DNA of 64,000 nt, taken from positions 24,462,274 through 24,526,273 of the forward strand of contig NC_090182.1 of the NCBI RefSeq assembly GCF_024679245.1. Reading direction: 5' to 3'. Below the pieces are notes generated by a model. The model was given only the letters and a program-made list of their open reading frames with translations, did not search any database and had not been told where the DNA came from. This stretch comes from Pseudorasbora parva (lineage: Eukaryota > Chordata > Actinopteri > Cypriniformes > Gobionidae). Position 1 is the first letter of the stretch. The number at the start of each line of letters is the position of its first letter. Made by a program: the position numbers and the translations under genes. Below are positions 42,731 through 55,161 of the stretch, piece after piece.

Positions 42731-42951
42731 GCTCTTAAAAATAAAGATTCTTTATTAGAGCCTTTCCATTGCACAAAAGGTTCTTTACAGTGGCAAAGAG
42801 TTCTTAAGATTATTAAAATGTTCATCACACTAAGAATAAATGGTTGATTAAAAGAATTAAAAGAATGATTCACATGAACCGGGGAACCCAAAAAGGTTCT
42901 GCTAAGGCACTGCTTCGAAAAACCCTTTTTGGAACCATTATTTTAAGAGTG
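42731..42951. mobile_element. 220 bp inverted-repeat element (MITE)
   Basis: The left end CTCTTAAAAATAAAGATTC is mirrored by GGAACCATTATTTTAAGAG on the right. It contains AAGGTTCTTTACAG, as in 32383-32657. Confidence 0.65.
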
Positions 42952-43469
42952 TAGTGTATTTAAAAGCCTGACAGAAGGAAAAGATGCGCAAAAGTGGGAT
43001 GTGTGACTCTATTAGTGCTCTTGAGCGGGTGACTGTGAGGTGGAGTGTCTCAGCCGCCTGGTAATCTGCTCCTGATAATTTATTATTTACATTATATTAG
43101 ACAACCGCGCGCAGTCAGACGGAAGCGCTACAAAACTGCAGCATATTGATTTTAACAGCGCACTGTCTGCAGCGATTTGTGGCGGCATAGGGGCTGTCGC
43201 CGAGTGCCAGCCTTGCAGGATCACAGGGACAGGATGCCACTGTGCTACATGCTAATGCGCACTTTAAACATTAAACACTAGGAGGTGCTGTAATTGCTCT
43301 GACAGCTGACAGGTGACCAGCAGAGTGTAACACACACTGCTGTCTCTCCCCTCCTCCTCCTACCGACAGCGCTTCTCTCCTTCTCACTGGTCTCTTTTGG
43401 TTGAACCCTGCTCTCTCCATCTTTCCGGAAAAGGAGGGATGGAAGTTGTGATACTCAATTCTGCCTGAA

Positions 43470-44240
43470 CGAAGTAGCTAATTAGAAGAGGAGGATTATG
43501 GGCAGCGAGATAAGAGGAGGAATTTTTCACTAGTCCAAGATAGATGGGGTCCGCAGTAGCGTGCTGAAGGTGCCGTCACCTTTTCATTAGCATCTCCGTT
43601 AATTACTGGTTCCGGGCTGTTTGGAGTTAGCATCATTAGCCCGATAGTGCTGGAAATATTAGTACAGCAAATTGGTGTGGTTTTCAATTGGGTTAAACAG
43701 GAAAACATTCAACCTTCATATAAAAAGGGTTCAGCTTTATTAAATTAGCCTCCTGCAAATGAGTACAGTTTGCCCTATCGTGCCTCCCAGCACAAATTTA
43801 CCAAAATAATTACACAGCCGGGCTGCCGATGCCGTCATATTTTAATAATCTCACTTTCTCGCTTTCATTAAATTAAGATGGGGTTTATGTGTCACTTTAG
43901 TACAATTAAACACACAATCACAACCTGAGAAAATAGCTAACATCAAAGTGGTAATAACTTTTAAATAATCCCTGTAGCGACCAAAATTATTACACTAGAT
44001 ATAATAAACATCTTGGTAATTGCCAGCAGTACGGCATCCTCAGTGGGACATTTTTTTTGATCTGCGGTACGGGCCGCGTCAAGATAAAACTACAGAGCAG
44101 AGAGAGGAGGGGCCAGAAGGAGCCGAGAGACAAGAGCTCTAATTATAAGAACATGAAACACTTCCTAAATAGCTACTAAATGAGGAAACCAAATGGGTCT
44201 GGTGATATTACGGTTTAAAATACACTTTAGACAAGTTGGC
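43470..44240. promoter_or_regulatory. candidate conserved non-coding cluster (strongest in window)
   Basis: This is a long repeat-free stretch with GCTAATTAG, CTCCGTTAATTACTGG, TAGCATCATTAGCCCG, CTTTATTAAATTAGCC, CCAAAATAATTACACAG and CATTAAATTAAGATGG. The texture is what vertebrate developmental enhancers look like, but it is judged by eye only. Confidence 0.4.
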
Positions 44241-44624
44241 CTGGTTAAAAGAAACTTTCAAAGACACAAACGCAATCAGCTGTAAAAAAACAAAACAAAC
44301 AAACAAACAAATTTTTGGAATAATATGAGTAATGGAATTACTGGGTTGATTTAAAATGTACATATAAGATAAGAAAGCCAAGAAAGTAAGTTAAGAAAGC
44401 CACATGTTTGGGATAAGCAGATAAATAAGGAAGCCTGTTTAGAGGAGTAAAACAAATCATTTAAAATAAATTAAAAAGTTAATTGTGAGAGAAGGTTTAA
44501 AATAAGGAATTATTGCACATTATTGTGCCATTTTGTGAAGTATACAGTCCCAATTGTGAGAAATTTGCAGTCATGGGTATAAAGTAATGGTTGCGGCATA
44601 AAAAAAAAAAAAAAAAAAAAAACA

Positions 44625-44966
44625 CTTCCATAATTTAGAAGTTTTTTGTTTTTCTCAATGAATGTATTGTTTATTCAGCAAAGGTGCATTAAAAGTGACA
44701 GTACTGACATAATGTTGCAAAAGATTTCAATTTCAAATAACTGCTATTCTTTTGAACTTTCTATTCCTCAAAGAAACCGGAAAAAAAATGTTTCACAGTC
44801 TCCAGAGAAATACACAAATTATGAAACACTGAGAAAAGCACAAGATCAGCATATTTGAATGATTTCTGAAGGATTATGTGACTAAAGACTGGAGTAATCT
44901 GGAGTAATCTGCTGGAACTTCAGCTTTGCATCACATGAATACGTAAAAAATGTTACTGTTCAGATA
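44625..44966 (-). repeat. interspersed repeat, same family as 45938-46272, opposite orientation
   Basis: TTCAGCAAAGGTGCATTAAA, GACTGGAGTAATC and CTTCAGCTTTGCATCACA are reverse-orientation wording of the family. A poly-A run (44600-44622) sits just outside it. Confidence 0.5.
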
Positions 44967-45499
44967 ATCTTAGAGTAGGACAGCTCTTGAATCTTAGCCT
45001 CACAATATAGGCTCCTCTAGGGAGAGATGGAAGTTTCAGGCCGTCCCTTGAGTGGCCCCTGTGCCCTTTAGTGTTTGACTCTCCGCTGTGACCCGAGAAC
45101 AAAGGTTCTTGATAACTTGCATCTATTTTACACATTAACCATGACCATATTAACAACAGAATATGATCAACTCGACTATAATCATCCAGCAAGTCCACAA
45201 CATAAGTAGGATTAATAGAGCATGTCGTGTGTCACTGAAGGTGCAGTGCACTAAAAACCTTATCTGATCCATATTAATGGCCCTTGAAGAATGGAGTTAA
45301 CCTGTGGGATCCATCCTTCTCACCTCTCAATTAAAAGCTTCCCTCCCTCCCAACCACACATACACAACACTCAAGTGGTGCTCCATCTCTATTACCCAGA
45401 AGGCATTAGCCAGTCTGTTTCTTTATCCAATCAGATGGAGGTTCCATTCTCTTTTCTTCCCTGCCCAGTTCCTTTTTTGTTCCCCTCTGACAGTCTGTA

Positions 45500-45880
45500 T
45501 AAATAGCTTGGGATGAAGTCATTCCTCAAGCACTGCTGGCAGGCCCTTTCATTATTTACAATATTTACTTCAGGGGGGAAGTCACGGCTTGCCGTCAGAT
45601 TTATCTGTCTGAGAAATGAGCTCCGCTATGCAGATCATCTCCAGAACAAAAGCGACACGCCGGCGTGTTGCGCTGCCACACTAATTTGGTTCATGAAGTG
45701 TGTAACGCAGTCCTCTTTGGCAGGGGGGCTTCATTTGTCTCTGACTTTATTAAACTAATATATAACAATCTTCTTCATGCTCAAAGCTCCGGCGCACGGA
45801 CTGCGTTCCCTGAGCGGAGCGCAACACTGTTTCAGAGTAGAAACAGACGGCAAAACAATGCTATTTATCTAGCAGAGGTG
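45500..45880. promoter_or_regulatory. candidate conserved non-coding stretch
   Basis: CCCTTTCATTATTTACAATA, CAGATTTATCTGTCTGAG and ACACTAATTTGGTTCATG lie in unusually balanced, repeat-free sequence. The overlapping short plus frames (45513-45758, 45665-45937) show no domain. Confidence 0.35.
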
Positions 45881-45937
45881 TTGCCCGGTTTGTTTTTTTC
45901 AGGTCTATTTGTTCTTCAAACTAAATTCAACTGTTAA

Positions 45938-46272
45938 TGTTCAAAAGTCTGAGACTTGTAACCTTTTTTAATGTCTTTGTAAGAATAATAAAATTAAAAT
46001 AAATTAAATTAAATTAGATTACATTTCAAAATGTAGTTTATTTCTGTGATGGCAAAGATGAATTTTCAGCATTATTGCACCAGTCTTCAGTGTCACATGA
46101 TCCTTTCGAAATGATTTGCATATCCTGATTTGCTGCTCAAGAAACATTAATTATGTCAAAAGAACACTATAATTGAAATATTTTTTTAAAAATCTTTACA
46201 TTTGATTCATTTAATGCATCCTTTCTTACAGTAAAAAGATCTCAGTGACCCCAAACTTTAGCGCAAGTGTAA
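45938..46272 (+). repeat. interspersed repeat, GTTCAAAAGTCTGAG to CAGTGACCCCAAACTTT
   Basis: The copy contains GATGAATTTTCAGCATTATT, CAGTCTTCAGTGTCACATGA and GATTTGCTGCTCAAGAAAC. The same wording surrounds the insertion site of the 520 bp copy B at 33239-33775. Confidence 0.6.
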
Positions 46273-46373
46273 ATATTGTCTGGTGTATGTGACCAAAAAA
46301 AAAAAGTATTATTATTATTACAATTTACAATTATGAAAGCACAAAAATACATAATATTAGAATTTAAAACACT

Positions 46374-46716
46374 GGTAACACTTTATTTTGATAGTCCACT
46401 TTAGACATTCTACTAACTATAAGTAACTTTGCAACTACATGTCAACTAACTGTCATTAGAGTATTTGTAGACTGTCTGATTAATATTTACTAAAACTTTA
46501 TTTTGTCGGTTCCCCAACAGACATTCTACTGACTATAAGTAAATTGGCAACTACAATTCAATTTATTCTACTAACCCGAACCCTAACACCTCACCGTAAC
46601 CAACCAGTCTACTGACAGTCTACTAATACTCTAAGGAGAGTTAGCTGACATGCAGTTGCAAAGTTACTTATAGTTAGTAGAATGTCTAAAGTGGACTATC
46701 AAAATAAAGTGTAACC
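46374..46716. mobile_element. 343 bp inverted-repeat element (MITE)
   Basis: The left GGTAACACTTTATTTTGATA and CTAACTATAAGTAACTTTGC are mirrored on the right by GCAAAGTTACTTATAGTTAG and TATCAAAATAAAGTGTAACC. Confidence 0.85.
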
Positions 46717-48376
46717 AAAACACTTTATAATATTCTGGAATATTCATATCAGTTTATTTGTAAGTTATTTTTTGTTGTACTTACCATAGTAATGACAGTA
46801 AAATATGCATAATTGTATGGTACTAACCCCTAATTCTACCCTAACCCTACAGTAATACATGTAGATAATTACTATTAATCAGTACTTAAATATTTAATTA
46901 CACTATGAAATAAAGTAAAATAAAGTGTAAAAAGGTATTTTTTTAATAACACTTTTTTACACATTTCCCAAAGCAACTTTAAAGAACGGCAGAATCCTCA
47001 AACCAAATGTGGCTGTGGCAAGGGAAAAACTCAAGAGGAAACATGACTCAGCAGGAGACTGGCACATATTTAAATAAATGTATCTAAATAAAGTATAGGC
47101 GCATATATAAATGTTAATTTGAACAGATGTATTCCATTTAAGTAAAATAAAACTGAATATTCTGAAATGTATCACAACACATATTATAACAGATTAATTC
47201 ATTTTGGAGGCATTTTTGTCACTTTTGGTGACATTTGTTGTTGCCCTGAGTCCTGGGTAGATTCTGACCCTGGTCTATAATCTTCTAAGAAATATTATCA
47301 CATCTCATTTTGAGTTCACTAAACCTTCTGAAGCACAAGGAGAGAAATCGTGGGAACTCTACAGTGCATGTGAAAGTGATGTGTGTCAAGAGAAGAACAA
47401 TAATCAGACGGATGTGTCTATCATCACAAGGTAGTCTCAGATCCTGCCTCCCCCCGCTGTTGGGCTGAACCCTGGGGAGGGTGTTAATTCAAACCACATG
47501 TTCGGCTTTCAGCTGCCACTCCACTAGCTGAGACCTACGACTCCTTCATCTGCTGCAGGAGCTGTGATTTTGGGGGACTCCTCTGCATCTTGGGGGTCTC
47601 TTGAGGAGTTTCACACTCAAATATATATCTCGTTTTCCTAATTAAACCTCGTTCATAGTTACAGCTCGTTATTTGCGTCGCAATACCCTCCTCCACTTTT
47701 TTTTTCTATGTGTGTGTGTGTGTGTGTTTGGGAGGAATGTTACCTGCTTTCGGGGGCACAGGCCATGTATCACTGACACTTCATCTCAGCCTGACTGCCT
47801 TGTTTCCGTAGTGACCCCTTTCCCCTAGCTGCCTCGTGGTATTATTTAAGGAGATTTATGAGGTAGTGTCCCGTGCCAGGAGCTACGGAGGCAGACGCCT
47901 CGGGGGCCGAGGCACAACGAGGGGGGCCCATTAATAACCCACAGCCAGGCCTTCGCTCCCAGTCAGGACCGTGGAGACTCGGGTTCCTCCCCCTTTTGAG
48001 TGACCGTAAGCTAGCAGGCAGCTTTCGGTACCTGAGTCCCACACACAGAGGTGGGGTAACGGATCTGGCAAGCACGTGGGCTCCTGCCGAGGAGCTCCGC
48101 AGAGCAGCCGCTTGTGATGGATGGGAGGAGGCAGATGCTATCTGAGCTCAGGCCATCTGTAAGAGCTCAGAGTAACAGTGGGGTCACCGACAGACAGCAC
48201 GGGAGAGAGAAAAGGGGGCGAGCCGGCCTAGTGTGCAGGATCACGTTAGGCACGTGTACCGGGCGGAAGGTGCGAGAGGGCATGTTGGCATGCTAATGCT
48301 GTGCGAAAGAGTCAGGCCGGGTCTCTGTACTCACAAAGAGGACGCCATGTACTTTGTCACTGAGGACAGCTAGAGG

Positions 48377-48394
48377 CACACACACACACACACA
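48377..48394. repeat. short CA microsatellite
   Basis: A run of about nine CA units. Confidence 0.8.
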
Positions 48395-49139
48395 TTTATT
48401 CATGTCACACATGCTCAGACAGGCTGCCATTAGGTATTGGAAGAAATACTGGAGGATGACACCAAATCTGATGTGAAAGTGGTAAAAAAGAGTACACTGA
48501 GAGAGACCATGCTGAACTGTAAGGTATAGTAAGTCAGTGTGGCTGCATGTGACACGAGCGTGTAGCTGTCAGCGGCTCCGCCGTGAGACTGGCAGGAAAC
48601 ACCTTCCATGTTAGCCCATGTCTATTTAAAAAGCAATGTTTTATTCAGCCACAACATCTCATTGCACTGAAAAATTTATCAGTACGAGCTCTCTGTCTAA
48701 TCCTGTCCTGTGTCAGGTAATTCCACTCTGTTTTTCTTTAAATATTTCTCAGGACAAAGTGGAGGGGTGCTGGACTCATCATGTCACATTGATGGAGTCA
48801 GATAGTGGGAGTCTCAGCCTCCTGGATTTAGAGCACAGTCCTCCAGCTAAAGCTCTAAAATCCTTTTTTTAAAGCTAGTTTTGGTTATGATGACTTATTT
48901 GATAAGACTTATACCCATAAGTACTGGTACAGCTATGATCATTCAACTTCAGTTGAATCTTTGCTAAGCTCCGGGACAGCTTGGTTTCAAGATTTCAGTG
49001 AACAGCATGATTTTTTTAATAAAATGTACTCTTGTGTCACTATTCTATGTGACACAGCAGTAGTTAAATTGTTTAAAACTTCAAAAGCTTTTCTTTGATC
49101 TTTGATTCTTTTATCATTAGAAATTATCAAATTAACTTG

Positions 49140-49238
49140 AAATAATCTCTTGTAAATTTTTACTGTCATTTTGATAAATTTAATACTGAATATTTTTTTT
49201 TAAACATAACTGACCCCAAACTTTCAAATGGTAGTGTG
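49140..49238. repeat. end of a TGACCCCAAACTTTCAAATGG-type repeat
   Basis: AACTGACCCCAAACTTTCAA followed by ATGGTAGTGTGG is the terminal wording of the family listed at 20993-21740 and 45938-46272. Confidence 0.5.
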
Positions 49239-49249
49239 GGACCAGTAGT

Positions 49250-49385
49250 GTATGTATGTTCGAACCGCCTGCTCCAACCCTGGTCCGGCGGCATGAGAGT
49301 CAGACCATCTAACAAGGAGACTAGAGGCTGCAACCACTAGCGTCAATCACTAGAGCATCTCTTGAGGTCAGAGGAGTAAGGTTTA
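49250..49385 (-). repeat. possible tRNA-derived SINE fragment
   Basis: On the minus strand, CTAGTGGTTGCAGC resembles an A box. After GACTCTCATGCC comes GGTTGGAGCAGG, close to a B box, at roughly the expected spacing. No full tRNA fold was worked out and no tail was identified. Confidence 0.35.
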
Positions 49386-49447
49386 CTTGCAGAGTGACTA
49401 CTAGCTGGCCTCTGTTACATGTATACTAACCATAGTAACATTTTTAA

Positions 49448-49690
49448 AGGTACACTCCACCATTTTTTTAAATAGGGCTTATTTAACTAATTTCCTACAT
49501 TTAGATATGTGGGCAAATGCATTTTTGTCTCAGTGCATGCATTGTTTTAGTTTGGCAGGGTCGCTGCTAGCTTAGCTTAGCATAATGAATGGAATCCTAT
49601 GTTGTCAGTTAGCATGTCCCGAGTAAATGAGATGAGGCTTAGCTAAGAGTCCATCTGCTTAAAAATTCTAATGTGCATCATTGTCATTCT
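49448..49690. repeat. partial interspersed repeat beginning AAAGGTACACTCCACC
   Basis: AAAGGTACACTCCACCATTT and later GCTAGCTTAGCTTAGCATAA match wording of a common fish DNA element. The right end was not identified. Confidence 0.45.
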
Positions 49691-50243
49691 ACAATTTCTT
49701 TCACATTCCCATTCAGGGAACTTTAGGCTTAAGACTTATTTTTGGCATAAGACTTATGGCAAAAACAAAAGTTTGAACGCAACCGCTTTTTACTGTATAA
49801 GATGCATTCTCTGCATTGATGTAACCGGGCACTATAGCCAGTATTAGGGTAAACTGCATCCCTCTGTCAGATTTCTATTCTAGGTCAACTGCTGCCGTTC
49901 CAGAGTTAGTTAAAATGACCTAAACTTTCAACATGTTTATGGCAAGCTGTGTGAAAAGCAGTGCATCTGGTTTGAAGGCACATCCTTGTGAAGGTAAATC
50001 TATCGTCCTCATAAGTACTGAGGTTTCTTCCCGCCACAGCAAAACTGTGTATGTTAAGCCATCGCGTCTGCGTTCATGCAGTTGTGTAGAACATGTTTCT
50101 GGAAGGTTTCTTCAGTTAGTTGGAGAAAGGCTTCCATGAAATGACTGGACTTCAACGGGGCAACGGCCAAAGTACATAAAACAATATGACTGGTGCAGAA
50201 TGAATGAGATATGTACTGCTGAAAGAAAGATCTGTGCGCATGT

Positions 50244-50244
50244 A

Positions 50245-50270
<26 letters not shown>
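50244..50270. repeat. short GT microsatellite
   Basis: A TG run of about 13 units followed by CGCGC. It lies inside a 197-codon minus-strand frame that I do not consider coding. Confidence 0.85.
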
Positions 50271-50275
<5 letters not shown>

Positions 50276-50689
50276 TGCACGTAGTGCACAGGATTTAATT
50301 CTATGATGCCGTAAATAAATGCCTGTCAGAGAGATGGACATGCTTGGCAGGCACGGCTGATTGAAACATTTCCTTTCTAAAGCAGCCGTCATAAATCTGA
50401 GACAGGCAAAGTGATGGCAATCGCACCAAGCCTTTCCAAAATGGGTGTGCCACCGCTGGACTGCTGCCAAAACCCTGAACCCCATTACCACCCAGTACCC
50501 CACCCCAAGTCCCCGCACTCCCTGCGGCCATGAGTAATGAAGAATGGCCTTGTCACCGGGCCACCGAAGACTGTCAATACTCTGCCGTCTAAGCGCAGGA
50601 TCCATTTCAGCATTACAGGCACACACACATACACATAAAATCAGCACCCCTGCTAATTAAACACACCAGCAGCTGCGCTACGTTATTTC

Positions 50690-50900
50690 TTTTTAAGTGG
50701 CCCAGCACCCAGGGACACCCAGGCGCCCAGCCAGAAGAGTCCAGGAACCGAGTAAAGCTATAGGGTTAACCATTGACCTGTCAGAGGGGCTTGACCTCTG
50801 CTAAGGAATCTAATAATGCTTTATTGCCATTGGACTACGCTTCCAGACTGAAATTTGCACTAATGCATTTATATTGGACGACAGCAGTTTGGGCGTGTAG
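50690..50900. promoter_or_regulatory. candidate conserved non-coding stretch
   Basis: GTTAACCATTGACCTGTCAG, GGGGCTTGACCTCTGC and TCTAATAATGCTTTATTGCC in repeat-free sequence. Confidence 0.28.
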
Positions 50901-51433
50901 TTATTCTTCGCTTGAAGATGATGTATAAACACACAAATGCTCTAAAATGTAGTATCCGCGAACTAAATTCAAAGTATAGTATGCAAGCTATATTTAACTT
51001 GATAAAGAGTTCCTGTGTAAGCAAGGGCACATTGTGTAAATGCATACAGTGTTGATAGATGTCCTCATTTTATTCCTCTTTTTTTCATTTGCCGTAACTA
51101 TTGTATTAAATTACACTAACGCAATGCCCTTTGCATGAGTTTGAAGCAGTAATTCCACTTCTCCTCTTGCTGTGTATTCATAATCCATTAAAAATATTAC
51201 AAATCTGGTTGAGAAGAAACTCCAGAAAGAATGGGTTTGATTTAACCTTTAGAATGGGAACAAAGGACAAATGGGACACAGCTGCAGTGTAAAATAGTAT
51301 CAATTGGAAGAATCACAAAAGCACCATACCAGCATATACACTACTAAAGTATGACCAGTTCAGTAGATGTTAGTAGTTTCAGTCATTGCTATGACTTGAC
51401 CACACTTTTAAGAAACAATGTTACCATACAAAT

Positions 51434-51690
51434 CGATCAGAATTTTAAAAGAAAAGTTCACCGAAAAATTTAAAGCACTGACTCACCCTAATGTTGTTCC
51501 AAACTTGTATGACTTCCTTTCTTTTGTGAAAAGTAGATTACGAAGATGGGAAAGGAAAGGTGCAGTGTGAACATTCTTCGAAATATCTCCATTTTTATTC
51601 CACAGAAGAAAGAAAATCATATGGGTTTAAAACTTCATGAGTGTGGTAAGCAACCAGACGTTTCATTATTTGGGTGAGCTGACCTTTTAA
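51434..51690. mobile_element. 257 bp element of the TTCACCCAAAAAT family
   Basis: It begins AAAAGTTCACCGAAAAATTT and has CACCCTAATGTTGTTCCAAA and TGTATGACTTCCTTTCTTTT, then ends ATTTGGGTGAGCTGACCTTT. This is the classic cyprinid non-autonomous pattern, diverged. Confidence 0.7.
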
Positions 51691-51959
51691 GAAGTGATAC
51701 GTACAGTAAGTTTGTTTATTGTAGATATAAGTCGTGTTCAGTTTGACAGTGTCTGGCCGGCTCTCAGAACTGCAGAGCAGAAGCTAAAGGTAAAGGTGGG
51801 TGCAGAGGGAGGTGAGGGTCACAGGGGCGAGTGGAGCGTGGGGTGCCAGAGGACGTGTTGTGTCCCCTTCCGTGTTTGTCAAACAAATTAAACACGTTCT
51901 GGAGTCTTCACCTGCCCCAGCCACCATGCCGCATATGGCCCACCAGAAACAAAATAAGG

Positions 51960-52460
51960 CATCGCGCATACATTACCATACTTAATCAACCACCCTCTCC
52001 ATTTAATATGCAAATTCACTGAAATATTACTGAATGCCGTCTGTTCTAAATGAATAAATTTGAATCGCAATTAGAATAATCCTTTATAATTAATGAAAAC
52101 TGTCAATTTCGGTTCATAAGTAATTTGATTAACGAGATGATGGCACACTTATCAAGTTCAGTGGACTGTTAGATTTTCATACAGCGCATACAGGAAAGAA
52201 TATAGGTCTCGTTTCAGCACAGCACTGGGACGGACATCAGAAACCATGATGAATAGTTAATAACAAAAGTAATTAATAAACTTATGAGGTCAGGTTGCTC
52301 CCCAGCAGGGATCCTGGATTTTAAAGCTTGAACCTTGAGATCTGTTTATCAAACGAGGCGAGAGAATCCTTGAACTTGAGTGACATGCTCTTCCCCTCAG
52401 TTCACACCTCTCTCCGTTGACTTGAGGGCCAAGTACCGGGTAAAAGATCAAAAGTTAAAT
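51960..52460. promoter_or_regulatory. candidate conserved non-coding stretch
   Basis: ATCGCAATTAGAATAATCC, TTATAATTAATGAAAAC, AGTAATTTGATTAACGAG and TTAATAACAAAAGTAATTAA give a run of homeodomain-like cores. Confidence 0.33.
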
Positions 52461-52797
52461 ATGTAAATAAATGCCACATACTGTAATTTTCCCTGCTGCC
52501 CGAGCTGCACATGTCCGGACTAGTGTTTTAGGTTAATGCTGCCTCAGTGTGAATGTGCTGAAGCAAACTGAACTCTCCTCGTTGCTCTGGATTCAGTATG
52601 GGTACGTATGTTGAGTCCTTGACTAAACACTGCCGTAAGCACTATAATAAACAAGAGATGCTGTTCTTATGACCGGTGGGGCGAGAGCCAGTGATTCTAA
52701 CATCATCCATCCACAAGAAGCTCTTAAAAATATATATTCCCCTTGTAGCACTAAAACTGTTCAGAGCACTGGGCAAAGAACTCAGCAGAATGAAACT

Positions 52798-52905
<108 letters not shown>

Positions 52906-53053
52906 GAGGTAGGTGAAACAGAAGGGGGAAGCAGTTAATTAGAGCCGTTATGGTGTTTGGAAACAACAGCAAGGTTAAGGCTACATGCTGATGAAGTATT
53001 TGGAAGTCATTAGCCAAGATGAGTAAAGGTCTCTCCAAAAGAGTATGTGAAAG

Positions 53054-53190
<137 letters not shown>

Positions 53191-53566
53191 AATTAGATCT
53201 GGACTGGGCAAAACCAGTTAAGTTCTAGGGTAGATGGAGAATGTGTGATATGTTAATGGTCTAAATTAGTGCATCTAAACACACACATATATTCTGCAAT
53301 ACTGTACAAGCAGTATTGTATTGTTGTTGAATTAAATATTTTTGTCTCACCTTTTTGAAGACCACACATAGAAGCAGCAGCATCAGAGAAAAAGAGAAAG
53401 AAGATAAATAAAATGTTAGGAAATATTCACTGTATATTAAAAATATACATTCAGAAATGAACATACATTGTTGTGTTTGTATTTTTTTTCCGTCAGATCC
53501 TTCAGAAATCATTCTAATTAGCTGCTCAATAATTATTATTTTTACTTTTGAAAACAGTTGTGCTGC

Positions 53567-53700
53567 TTAAAGGGTTACTTCAGCAATTTAGCATAATGGC
53601 TTTGTATCAGTATGACTATACTATATAGTACATTTGAATGATCGTGCCTCAAAAGTCTCAAAATATCTTCCAAGATATTCTGCCGCATGAAATGACATGA
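53567..53700. repeat. fragment of an AAAGGGTTACTTCAGC-type repeat
   Basis: TTAAAGGGTTACTTCAGCAA and TTTAGCATAATGGCTTTGTA are wording known to me from a fish DNA element; only one end is present. Confidence 0.4.
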
Positions 53701-54439
53701 GGGTCAGAGTCCATACTAAGTAACTATCTTAGTAAAGCAGCATGTATTTTAGTAGGGATATACAAATGATTAAAACATATTTCACTGTATCTCCATGACA
53801 TTGGATGGTGTTTAACCTCTCTTAATTGTGGTGAATATTAGAGGATTTTCCCTCCGGCAATCTAAAGGAAATTCATTTAAACACAGTCAATAGCAACAAA
53901 CTAACAACCAGCTATAGCTCCTCTAACAGCCCTAAAGATTTCAGGCATGAATTATTCAAAGGTCTTGACCGGATTTTTAAAGACTATAAAACAAGATAAC
54001 TGCACCCTTCAACAGATTTTCTTCTGTAAAATGCACAGCACAACACAACTTTAGTGAATACAGACATACATACATAGTAGTGTGTGTACAGGCCTCCGTG
54101 GAACGTGTGAGGAATATGGGCTCTAAAGGGCTGTGAGGAGATTCGGTCACACAGCAGGAAGTGAAACGTTGTGGAATGAGATGTATTTTCACCCTCAGTA
54201 CAATATCACAGATTGGCCAGTGGGGTCAAGAGTAAAGCCGATTACATACTAATTAGTGTGTGTGTGGATGCAGCATCTTCAAGTCCTGGTAAATAAACAG
54301 GGTCTAGTGTTCGATGCAGTACATTTTATTAAAAGGGGGAGGGTGGCAGACTAGAAGCCATTAAGGCCCTGTCGGGTCCTGAGTCACACCCATAATGGTC
54401 TGACCCCATAAGAGAGTCGGATTTCCACCCAAGTCACAA

Positions 54440-54690
54440 GTGTCTATTGCTCCAAACCACCAATAATTAGTCACCTCCACAGCGCTGTGTCTCGGACTAA
54501 TTAGCAAATTATGTTGAAAATAGCAGCCCCCTAATTAATGGTTATTATGGCATTTCTGAAGTTGCTGCTTTAATTAGTGAGGAACCGGAGCATGCATTTC
54601 AATGCTGGCAGAGTTACACTCGCTCTCCTCTGTGTAACTGGCTTTTTAACCATCCGTATAACACGTATCGTGTAATTAAAAACACACTCC
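54440..54690. promoter_or_regulatory. candidate conserved non-coding stretch, TAATTA-rich
   Basis: Five TAATTA-type cores in about 200 bp: CAATAATTAGTC, GACTAATTAGC, CCTAATTAATGG, TTTAATTAGTG and GTGTAATTAAAA, in otherwise GC-balanced sequence. Confidence 0.38.
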
Positions 54691-55054
54691 TCCCCTCGAC
54701 ACACACACATACACACTTCCTCTCATCAAGCTCCACATTTCCTCCCACCTGTCAAATGTCCAAAAAGCGCATTAGAACAAATGATCTATGTGAGGGCTGG
54801 ATCATTGAATAACACAAACAATTGAATGTGAATCATTTGGCATTTTGGAGCAACATTTGTTTTACTTCTCTAAAAGAGTCACAGAGGATCCCATTATTGT
54901 GGAATCCTGCTTCAGAGAATGAAAAAAACAAATACTCTGAGGTAACTGTAACTATATGTCTGATAATTGTGGCGTTATTTCTCAAAATTGCAACAATGTA
55001 TTTCACACTGGATCCCCCCCCCCCATAATTGTGACTTTATTTATCAAAATCATA

Positions 55055-55161
<107 letters not shown>

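Noticed and set aside
50054..50647. 197-codon open frame on the minus strand
   Set aside because: It includes a GT microsatellite translated as HTHTHT and a CVCVCAC-like start, has no domain I recognise, no splice context, and lies deep in the ebf1 intron.
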